A stretch of DNA of 64,000 bases, from positions 3,038,001 through 3,102,000 of the forward strand of contig NZ_JAJVCN010000001.1 of assembly GCF_021390435.2 (NCBI RefSeq). The letters run 5' to 3'. This document shows positions 58,698 through 64,000 of the stretch, piece after piece. Positions within the stretch are counted from its first letter, which is position 1; the number at the start of each line of letters is the position of its first letter. The notes beneath the pieces are model-generated. The model saw only the letters and a program-made list of their open reading frames with translations. It was not told the origin of the DNA and did no database searches. The translations under genes and the position numbers were made by a program. The stretch comes from Kibdelosporangium philippinense. Its GTDB lineage: Bacteria; Actinomycetota; Actinomycetes; Mycobacteriales; Pseudonocardiaceae.

Positions 58698-59797
58698 TCC
58701 TGCTGGTGCCGGCTCAGTACCGCGGCGAGCGTGTACACCGGGGAGGAATCCAGCTTGTGGCGTGCCGCGTCGTAGCCTCGGGTGATGCGGATGTCGTTGT
58801 GGGACAACAAGTCTTGCACCTTCTCGATGGGTACGCCGTTGGCCAGCAGTGTGGTGGCGACTGTGCGGCGTGAGGTGTGCGGGGTGATGTTGTCCGCGGC
58901 GGCGAGCCCGGCCTGTTTGGCGTACCGGCGCAGCGCCAGCCAGACATCGCGTTGCGTCAATGCCCGTCCGCCGGTCTTGCTTGGATCACGTGGATGCGGC
59001 GCGGTCACCAGCAGCGGCCCGGACAGCTCGCCCTCACGTTCGCCGCGCACCGCGAGGTAGGCGTCCAACGCGGCCAGTACCGGCGGTGCGAGCGGCACGA
59101 AGTCGCGGGTTTGTCCTTTCTTGGTGTACCACAGGATTCGGTGTCCGCGGTCCACTGCGAGATCCGCCACCCGCGCGCTGGTCACTCCGGAGACGCGCAG
59201 TCCTGTGTGGAACATCAGCGACAGCAGTGCCGCGTCGCGGTAGGCGGCCTCGCTGCCGATGCGTTGCGCGCGGCTGGTGACGTGATCCAGCAATGCCGCG
59301 GTTTCGGTCTCGGCCAACGCGGGGAACGGTGATTGACGGTCCACTTTGGGGCGTTTCACCGCTGAGACCGGGTTGCGTTCGGCCACGTCGTTGTCCTCAA
59401 GGTATTGGTACCAGCTGGAAATCGCCGCCAGTCGACGTGCCACAGTGGACGATGAGGCCTTTTTGGGGATGCCGTCCTTTCCGGTCACGGTGATCGTGGC
59501 TTTCCAGCCGTCGACATCGGCTCGACGCGCGTCGAGGGGGTCAAGTCCGGTGCGGCGGCACCATTCCAGCCACGCTGCCAGATCCGCGAAGTACGCGCGG
59601 CGCGTGTGCTCGGTTTTGTCGGCTTCCAACCACAGCACGGTCAATGCTCTGATTGTGTAGCGGTCGTTGGGGTCCGCTGGTGGCAGGGCGGGCAGCGTCT
59701 CCACCGCGTCGGCCAGTATCGCGCGCAACGCGCCCGGTTGCGTGGGATCGGCGGGTTCGATGAGCCGGGAGATCGGTCGGATCAGTTCGCCTGACAC
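58694..59797 (-). CDS. Tyrosine-type site-specific recombinase (XerC/integrase family)
   Basis: This 367-residue recombinase has an N-terminal SAM-like core-binding domain (about 45-150; KTEHTRRAYFADLAAWLEWC). The catalytic domain retains all residues: Arg in MFHTGLRVSGV, Lys in WYTKKGQT, His-x-x-Arg in HTSRRTVATTL, His in DLLSHNDIRI and the Tyr nucleophile in TRGYDAARH. It may be a chromosomal XerC-like protein or a stranded integrase. No tRNA, att repeat or excisionase is visible beside it. It starts 11 bases after the TetR stop on the same strand. Confidence 0.9.
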   Translation of the reverse strand: MSGELIRPISRLIEPADPTQPGALRAILADAVETLPALPPADPNDRYTIRALTVLWLEADKTEHTRRAYFADLAAWLEWCRRTGLDPLDARRADVDGWKATITVTGKDGIPKKASSSTVARRLAAISSWYQYLEDNDVAERNPVSAVKRPKVDRQSPFPALAETETAALLDHVTSRAQRIGSEAAYRDAALLSLMFHTGLRVSGVTSARVADLAVDRGHRILWYTKKGQTRDFVPLAPPVLAALDAYLAVRGEREGELSGPLLVTAPHPRDPSKTGGRALTQRDVWLALRRYAKQAGLAAADNITPHTSRRTVATTLLANGVPIEKVQDLLSHNDIRITRGYDAARHKLDSSPVYTLAAVLSRHQQD

Positions 59798-59808
59798 GCC
59801 TGTTGATC

Positions 59809-60375
59809 TTAGGGCCGCAGGCCTCTGGTCACCATCGCCAGCAGCCGGTCAGTCAGTTCCGTGTCCTCCGGGTCTTGTTCGCTGGCCAGTGCGATGCCGT
59901 TGACCAGCTTCAACAGATCCAGCACGTCGACGTCCGCGCGGACCGCCCCGGCTGCTTTGGCGCGGTCCAGCACCTGCCCGGCCGCGTCGTACACCATCGT
60001 GTGACAGCTCTGTGCCAGCGCTGAGCCGCCGGAGCGCAGCGCGCTCATCAACGCGCTGGCCAGGCCCCGGTAGGTGCTGGAGTGGGTGACCAGGCGACGC
60101 AGGAAGACCTGCAGGGCCGTGCCCGCGTCCGGCTCGTCCAGCAGGTCGTTCGTGCGGGCGAGCAGGCGTTCCATCTGCACCCGGAACACGGCTTCGACCA
60201 GGTCGAGGCGGGTGGGGAAGTGCCGGTAGAGGGTGCCGGAGCCGACCCCGGCGCGTTTGGCGATGTCATCAAGCGGCGCGTCGGTGCCGTGCTCGGCGAA
60301 CGCCGCCTTCGCCGCGTCCAGCAGCCGCTCGTAGTTGCGGCGCGCGTCGGCTCGCATCGGCTTCGTGTCCACCAT
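59809..60375 (-). CDS. TetR-family transcriptional regulator
   Basis: This is about 188 residues. The TetR helix-turn-helix is near the N-terminus (RRNYERLLDAAKAAFAEHG, APLDDIAKRAGVGSGTLYRH, FPTRLDLVEAVF). A helical ligand domain follows (VFLRRLVTHSSTYRGLAS, LLKLVNGIALASEQ). It resembles TetR regulators that control multidrug transport or NAD(P)H oxidoreductases. ATG 60375 is preferred; an upstream start adds about 21 weak residues. Its likely divergent target, judged by the remnants at 60474-60687, has been deleted. Confidence 0.9.
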   Translation of the reverse strand: MVDTKPMRADARRNYERLLDAAKAAFAEHGTDAPLDDIAKRAGVGSGTLYRHFPTRLDLVEAVFRVQMERLLARTNDLLDEPDAGTALQVFLRRLVTHSSTYRGLASALMSALRSGGSALAQSCHTMVYDAAGQVLDRAKAAGAVRADVDVLDLLKLVNGIALASEQDPEDTELTDRLLAMVTRGLRP

Positions 60376-60473
60376 TTCCACATTCTGACGGGTTCGGGTG
60401 GAGTTGGGCTCACTGAGCATGGGGGGAGATGCGCCCATCGTGCCCTCGCGGAGCCTGTCGTTAGCGTCGGCGC

Positions 60474-60687
60474 ATGGTCCTGGTGCAGCTCGCGTCGCGT
60501 TCGATCCGTTACCGTGCAGGAGGTTTCGTCGCCAGCCTGCTGACGCTCGCGCCCCTGAGCGGCGTCACCGAGGCCATGGCGCTCTGCGCGGGTCAAGGCA
60601 CCGGGCCTGCTGCGCGAAACCCAACCCGCCGCGCAGATCGTCGCCACATTGGTCGAGGACTGCCAGGCCCGACTTCGCCGCTGGTGA
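60474..60687 (+). pseudogene. Deletion scar: FtsX-type permease start fused to a nitronate monooxygenase-like end
   Basis: The first 23 codons (60474-about 60545, LVQLASRSIRYRAGGFVASL) match the N-terminus of an FtsX-type ABC permease. The rest (MALCAGQGTG, then LLRETQPAAQIVATLVEDCQ to TGA at 60685-60687 after a one-base shift near 60604) matches the C-terminus of a nitronate monooxygenase-like protein. Neither half is complete. It looks like two genes joined by a deletion, further damaged by a frameshift. Confidence 0.5.
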
Positions 60688-60695
60688 CCAGGCGT

Positions 60696-60710
60696 TAACG
60701 TGGACCGATG
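60696..60710 (+). promoter_or_regulatory. Candidate leaderless promoter (-10 TAACGT) of the thioesterase gene
   Basis: TAACGT at 60696-60701 followed by six bases and ATG at 60708, with no ribosome-binding sequence, fits a leaderless transcript. Confidence 0.4.
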
Positions 60711-61289
60711 AGCAGGACAGCACAACCGTGGCCGCCCGTGCCCGCCGAGCCGGTGATCGCCCATCCGCAGGCGCCCGCGCCCGGTGAGAAGCTTCCGATG
60801 CACTACGCCGAGTGCTTCGGCTGCGGCGACGAACTCGACGGCGGGCTGCACATGCGCTCCACCGTGGGCGAAGGGCAGACCGTACGCGCGCAGTTCACCG
60901 TCACCGACGCCCACCAAGGCGCCCCCGGTCTCGCCCACGGCGGACTGCTGGCGTGCGCGTTCGACGAAGCACTCGGCTCCATCGTCGGGAACCTGCTACG
61001 CCGTCCCGCCGTGACCGGACGGCTGGAGACCGACTTCCGTCGCCCAGTCCCGGTCGGCTCAACCCTGTTCATCATCGCCCGGCTGGACGGAATGGCTGGG
61101 CGCAAGATCTACGTCAGCGCCGACGGCCATCTGGACGCCGAAGACGGCCCGATCGCCGTGCAGGCCCGATCGTTGTTCGTGCTGGTGGACTTCGACCACT
61201 TCACAACGCACGGGCACCCGCAGTCGATGGAGAAAATCATGGAAGCCCGGCGCAGAAAGCCAGACAGGGACTGGGACATCAACCCGTGA
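60708..61289 (+). CDS. PaaI-type hotdog-fold thioesterase
   Basis: This 193-residue protein has an N-terminal segment CFGCGDELDGGLHMR (Cys-x-x-Cys, typical of this PaaI subgroup). The hotdog core VTDAHQGAPGLAHGGLLACAFDEALGS-like region follows, with the catalytic motif LAHGGLLACAFDEAL and then FRRPVPVGSTLFIIARL. It probably hydrolyses acyl-CoA thioesters; the substrate is unknown. It ends at a strong hairpin terminator and appears monocistronic. Confidence 0.87.
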   Translation: MSRTAQPWPPVPAEPVIAHPQAPAPGEKLPMHYAECFGCGDELDGGLHMRSTVGEGQTVRAQFTVTDAHQGAPGLAHGGLLACAFDEALGSIVGNLLRRPAVTGRLETDFRRPVPVGSTLFIIARLDGMAGRKIYVSADGHLDAEDGPIAVQARSLFVLVDFDHFTTHGHPQSMEKIMEARRRKPDRDWDINP

Positions 61290-61294
61290 GAAGC

Positions 61295-61329
61295 GTGTTG
61301 GTGGTGTGACCACGTCACACCACCAACAC
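61295..61329 (+). terminator. Perfect 16-bp hairpin terminator
   Basis: GTGTTGGTGGTGTGAC (61295-61310) pairs exactly with 61314-61329 around CAC. It lies 5 bases after the thioesterase stop and 11 bases before the convergent stop at 61341, so it serves both genes. Confidence 0.92.
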
Positions 61330-61340
61330 CGTTATCTAGT

Positions 61341-61679
61341 TCAGTGGCACTGGCTTACCGGGGTGTAGTAGGCGCCGTACCAGTTCGTGTACGGCTGAGT
61401 CGGCAGCCACCACGCGACAGTGACGCCGCCGCGTACTTCGCGGCACGCACCCCACCACTCGCCGGTAACCCGGTGCCGCGGGCGGATGTATTCGACCTGG
61501 CGCCCGCAGTTGCGGTACTCGAGACGATCGCCGCCCGGCCGGCTCGACCCACACGGGGCTAACTGAATGCTGCTGTGAGCGGCCGATGCCGGAGCGTCCG
61601 CTGTGGCGGCGACGGCTGGCGCGCCGATGCTGAGCAGCGCGATGGCACCTGCGACAAGCATGGTCTTCACGGACTTCAT
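61341..61679 (-). CDS. Small secreted hypothetical protein
   Basis: This 112-residue protein has a signal peptide (KSVKTMLVAGAIALLSIGAP to AVAATAD). The mature part has about 80 residues and four cysteines (LAPCGSS, RNCGRQ, GACREV, SQCH), suggesting two disulfides. It is rich in Trp and Tyr near the end (WWLPTQPYTNWYGAYY). ATG 61679 follows GGGGAG. I do not recognise a family. Similar small secreted disulfide proteins occur widely in actinobacteria without known function. Confidence 0.75.
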   Translation of the reverse strand: MKSVKTMLVAGAIALLSIGAPAVAATADAPASAAHSSIQLAPCGSSRPGGDRLEYRNCGRQVEYIRPRHRVTGEWWGACREVRGGVTVAWWLPTQPYTNWYGAYYTPVSQCH

Positions 61680-61981
61680 GAGCAGTACTCCCCACCTCGG
61701 AGATAATAAGGAAACTTTCCTAACAATCCAACGTCCGGGAGCTGGCGACAACCGCCTGGCAAGACCTTCAAGCAGGGCTGAAGTCCGGACCCTCTCGGCG
61801 CCTCCGATGGCAGCACACCCGAGGACATCGCTGCTGCCACAGAACAAATCGGCGCAGAACTCCCGGCAGGCGTCGTCGAATGGTTCACTCTCGTGGGCCG
61901 ACGACTGCGAGCAGTCCAGGTATCCCGGAGACGCCAAGCACTCTGCTGCGTGACGGCAAGGACAGCGGAATATTCGAGTGA
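61680..61981 (-). promoter_or_regulatory. Upstream region of the small secreted protein gene
   Basis: These 302 bp have no supported gene. The stretch just upstream of the start (61690-61730, with GATAATAAGGAAACTTTCC) is unusually AT-rich for this window and likely holds the leftward promoter. Confidence 0.45.
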
Positions 61982-62365
61982 ATGACCGCGTCACCTGAGG
62001 CGTTTGAGCGCCTGGCGGGGTTGGTTGAGCTTGACCCACCAGGCGGACCGCAGGAGACAGTGCTCGCGTTCAAAGAACTCAGCTCTGCCGAGCGCGCAAC
62101 GTAACCGGAGACTGCGGCTTCACGACGCGGAGCTTTTGAAGCGGCTGTCGGAGATCTCGGCCGTGTCTGGTCTGCCGCCAACACGGGCGCCACCGTTCTT
62201 TTCCCCATCAGGACCACTCGGCCTGATGAGACAATCGCCGCGCTGCAGGGTGTGGTGCCTACTGAGCTGGCACGCAAGGTTGTTGTGGCGATCCGTCCCG
62301 AGCAGATCAGCAGATTCCGCGTTGTTCACCCGGCCAGCCGCGCGGAATACCTCCTGCCCGACTGA
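61982..62365 (+). pseudogene. Broken ORF of unknown family with an in-frame stop
   Basis: From ATG 61982 a frame runs 40 codons (AFERLAGLVELDPPGG, TVLAFKELSSAERAT) to TAA at 62102. The same frame continues for 86 codons (FEAAVGDLGRVWSAAN, TGATVLFPIRTTRPDETIAA, VPTELARKVVVAIRPEQI) to TGA at 62363-62365. The amino-acid pattern on both sides looks protein-like, so this may be a 127-residue protein broken by one stop codon. I do not recognise it. Alternatively, only the 40-residue piece is made. Confidence 0.4.
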
Positions 62366-62710
62366 CGCGATCGGTACGAGCCTGCCCTTCCACTTGCAGG
62401 ATTTTCGCCATGCAGCAAGGCCAACTGTCCGCTGGCATCTGGATTCATGCCTGCCCCGCACCCGAAGTTCTCCTTCCGGCGCACGAGCGGACACCTGGTC
62501 GCCGGATTGTCCGACGGCAGCGCGACGTCCAGAACCGGGCACCTACGAGTACTTCTACCTGCCGGGAAATCGGGTTGCAGGGTCCCGTGGGCCTGCTTCG
62601 CCGGCCAGGGCTGGGCAGACGCAGCGGAGTTTGCCGGTGGTCTCGACGCTGAGGGCGGCTAGTGCGCAGTCAAGTCAAGTGCCGGACCGCGTGACTGCGC
62701 GCGAGCCGGG
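62366..62710. other. Intergenic region, no convincing gene
   Basis: In these 345 bp, overlapping short frames exist (the longest around 62447-62662 on the plus strand), but none has a ribosome site, family motif or consistent codon pattern. Together with the broken ORF to the left, the region may be decaying DNA. Confidence 0.5.
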
Positions 62711-63865
62711 TCACTCGGAAAGCTTGCGCTCCAACGGAGTCCGGAACCGGGGCGTGACGCGGGCATCGCCGAGCCACTCCTGCAACCGGGTTGCCTCCGC
62801 CTCAATCGCCGTCATCACTTCCGCGCCCACATCCTCGAGGAGCTCGACCGCTATCTCGCCGCTGCGGCGTTGAGCCCAGCCGCCGACGATCCTGCCGTCG
62901 GACCACACGGTCGGCCCGACATTGCCTGACCGGTCGAACAATGCCGGGCCGTGTCCGCCCAGGAACCAGTCGCGCGACTGCCAGCCCATGGGGGTCGAGT
63001 CCAGCCCAGGCAGCAGCGCCACCCATGGCGGGGGATCCGGCACCGGTTCGAGGTCGTCGGCCAGCGCGATCCCCGGCACGCCGTCCATGTCCACCTCGAC
63101 CGGGCCCAGCTCGGCCAGCGCCTTCTTCGTCTGCCCGACCGTCCATCCTGTCCACCACCGCAGGTCTGAGATCGGCGCGGGCCCGAAGGTCGCCAGCCAC
63201 CGCCGGGCCAGACATGCCCGCGCGGCCTCCGGGGACCAAGAGGCCTGGTTGGGTAACCAATCGTCCAGCATCGCCCACATGTACTGGCCGCTGAGCCACG
63301 AGCCGCGCGGACGGCCGCGCACGATTCGGCCATCCGCGGCCAGCAAACCCAATACCCTAGTGGTGATGAACGCCGTTGTGCCGTAGGCCTTGTCCGGTGC
63401 GTACACCAGCGGCGTGCGCAACCGTGGTTCGTCCTCGGCCAGTTGTGCGGCGGTCGCTGAGCCACGGGCGCGCAGCGCCGCGGCCACCGCATCCTCCACT
63501 TCGGACAGCCACTCGCCGGTCTTGTCCACCTCGGCGATGTGCTGGACCAGCCCGCGGCGCAGCCGGGCCGCCACATCGCGGCTGCACGCCTCCTGGACCA
63601 CCGCGACCAGATCGGCGGGCACGACGAACACCGTGCGACGCATCCCCAGCATCCGCACCACCGTGCGATCCTCGTACAACGCCCGTTCGATGCCCAGGCC
63701 GTCGGCCACGCGCTGGCGAGCCACGATCGACAGATACACCGTCGCGGGATCAGTCGCGTGCAATGCCACCATCGCCTCGGCCACGTCCACGGCCGTCGCC
63801 CCTGTGGCGGCCAATAGATGACGTCGGCCGAGCCTGGCTCGCCGCTGACTGATCCCCATCTTCAC
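62711..63865 (-). CDS. Winged-helix DNA-binding (HTH_42) protein, AlkX/AlkZ-like
   Basis: This 384-residue protein belongs to the HTH_42 superfamily: RRHLLAATGATAVDVAEAMV, ALHATDPATVYLSIVAR, RMLGMRRTVFVVP, YMWAMLDDWLPN, ARRWLATFGPAPISDLRWWT, and VALLPGLDSTPMGW near the end. Relatives include the DNA glycosylases AlkZ/YcaQ. This branch is the common actinobacterial one, whose glycosylase activity is not established here. GTG 63865 overlaps the stop of the upstream SDR gene (GTGA), so the two are translationally coupled. Confidence 0.87.
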   Translation of the reverse strand: MKMGISQRRARLGRRHLLAATGATAVDVAEAMVALHATDPATVYLSIVARQRVADGLGIERALYEDRTVVRMLGMRRTVFVVPADLVAVVQEACSRDVAARLRRGLVQHIAEVDKTGEWLSEVEDAVAAALRARGSATAAQLAEDEPRLRTPLVYAPDKAYGTTAFITTRVLGLLAADGRIVRGRPRGSWLSGQYMWAMLDDWLPNQASWSPEAARACLARRWLATFGPAPISDLRWWTGWTVGQTKKALAELGPVEVDMDGVPGIALADDLEPVPDPPPWVALLPGLDSTPMGWQSRDWFLGGHGPALFDRSGNVGPTVWSDGRIVGGWAQRRSGEIAVELLEDVGAEVMTAIEAEATRLQEWLGDARVTPRFRTPLERKLSE

Positions 63866-64000
63866 GACTCTGTCTTACCAGCCGCTACCGACAATTCCGG
63901 CTTCACCACGAGTTCGACCTGGTCACGGCCTGTGTACAGGTCCCAGAGACGCTCGGCCAGATCAGCGGGTTCCAGCAACGGGAAGCCGCCATCCGGCACG
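63862..64000 (-). CDS. SDR-family oxidoreductase, C-terminal end (partial)
   Basis: Only the last 45 codons are inside the window. The sequence PDGGFPLLEPADLAERLWDL, YTGRDQVELVVKP followed by a short polar tail matches the C-terminus of a short-chain dehydrogenase group common in actinobacteria. No catalytic residue is visible in this part. Its TGA overlaps the GTG of the HTH_42 gene by four bases. Confidence 0.6.
   Translation of the reverse strand, partial: VPDGGFPLLEPADLAERLWDLYTGRDQVELVVKPELSVAAGKTES

Noticed and set aside
58694..60375. Integrase plus regulator as the edge of an integrative element
   Set aside because: No tRNA, flanking direct repeats, excisionase, relaxase or phage genes are visible around the recombinase, so element boundaries cannot be supported.
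62004..62873. 289-codon plus-strand frame
   Set aside because: Low-complexity Arg/Ser-rich translation that runs into the antisense of the HTH_42 gene; another frame is more protein-like.
1..64000. tRNA, rRNA or replication-origin genes
   Set aside because: I saw no tRNA-like cloverleaf with a T-loop GTTCRA core in context, no rRNA sequence and no DnaA-box cluster; a dedicated search could still reveal a tRNA.

Overview
The window is high-GC DNA (third codon positions dominated by G and C, many GTG/TTG starts, many four-base stop/start overlaps) from an actinomycete. SARP/AfsR-type STAND proteins, type VII secretion-like genes, DUF5703, DUF5709 and DUF6510 proteins, a GH18 chitinase with a ricin-B lectin domain and F420/flavin-dependent LLM oxidoreductases point to Actinomycetota, most likely Pseudonocardiales (Kibdelosporangium, Amycolatopsis and relatives). 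The genus is an inference from gene content; no rRNA or tRNA is visible.

Layout. 1-5.6 kb is an insertion-sequence pile-up between two convergent genes. An IS701-type element has split a phosphotriesterase-like gene near its 3' end. An IS110/IS1111-type element sits in the arm of a long inverted repeat. An IS630-type element sits exactly in the stop codon of an AfsR/SARP-type regulator (5.6-8.3 kb). Each insertion can be undone on paper to a sensible ancestral sequence. 8.7-12.3 kb is a small redox operon (acyl-CoA-dehydrogenase-fold flavoprotein, LLM oxidoreductase, MDR reductase, HxlR regulator) facing an MDR/XRE/membrane-protein operon. 14-20 kb carries an SDR, a patatin-like lipase with an inserted membrane region, and a secreted M36 metallopeptidase.

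20.4-25.2 kb is a tightly coupled six-gene operon: a YbaB-like protein, a 536-residue WXG/ESX-type protein, and two copies of a two-gene A-B cassette of unknown function. 25.3-28.3 kb holds secreted polysaccharide enzymes (chitinase, PL14-like lyase) with a DasR-type operator upstream of the chitinase. 28.4-35.4 kb contains a sulfite-oxidase-like/flavin reductase/DUF6510 module, a CopD-CtaG membrane protein, a YtrA-type GntR regulator, an SDR, a decayed DUF4419 gene and an ABM monooxygenase. 35.6-39.6 kb is the most unusual locus: a small TIR protein translationally coupled to a 1206-residue protein that appears to combine a TIR-like domain, an ATP-binding RecG-C-like region, an NB-ARC STAND module, TPRs and a nucleotidyl-cyclase-like C-terminus. 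I interpret it as a candidate conflict or signalling system.

39.9-52.5 kb has a second IS110 element, cell-wall genes (M15-type peptidase, UppP), an HD hydrolase, an aldo/keto reductase, a histidine phosphatase, a DadA-like oxidase and another transposase with long terminal repeats. 52.7-64 kb has a secreted subtilase, two LLM enzymes, a Uma2 nuclease-like protein, two methyltransferases, a tyrosine recombinase, a TetR regulator next to a deletion scar, a thioesterase, a small secreted protein, a broken ORF, a winged-helix HTH_42 protein and the end of an SDR. Intergenic regions carry dispersed repeats, including a 22-bp tandem-repeat family at three loci.
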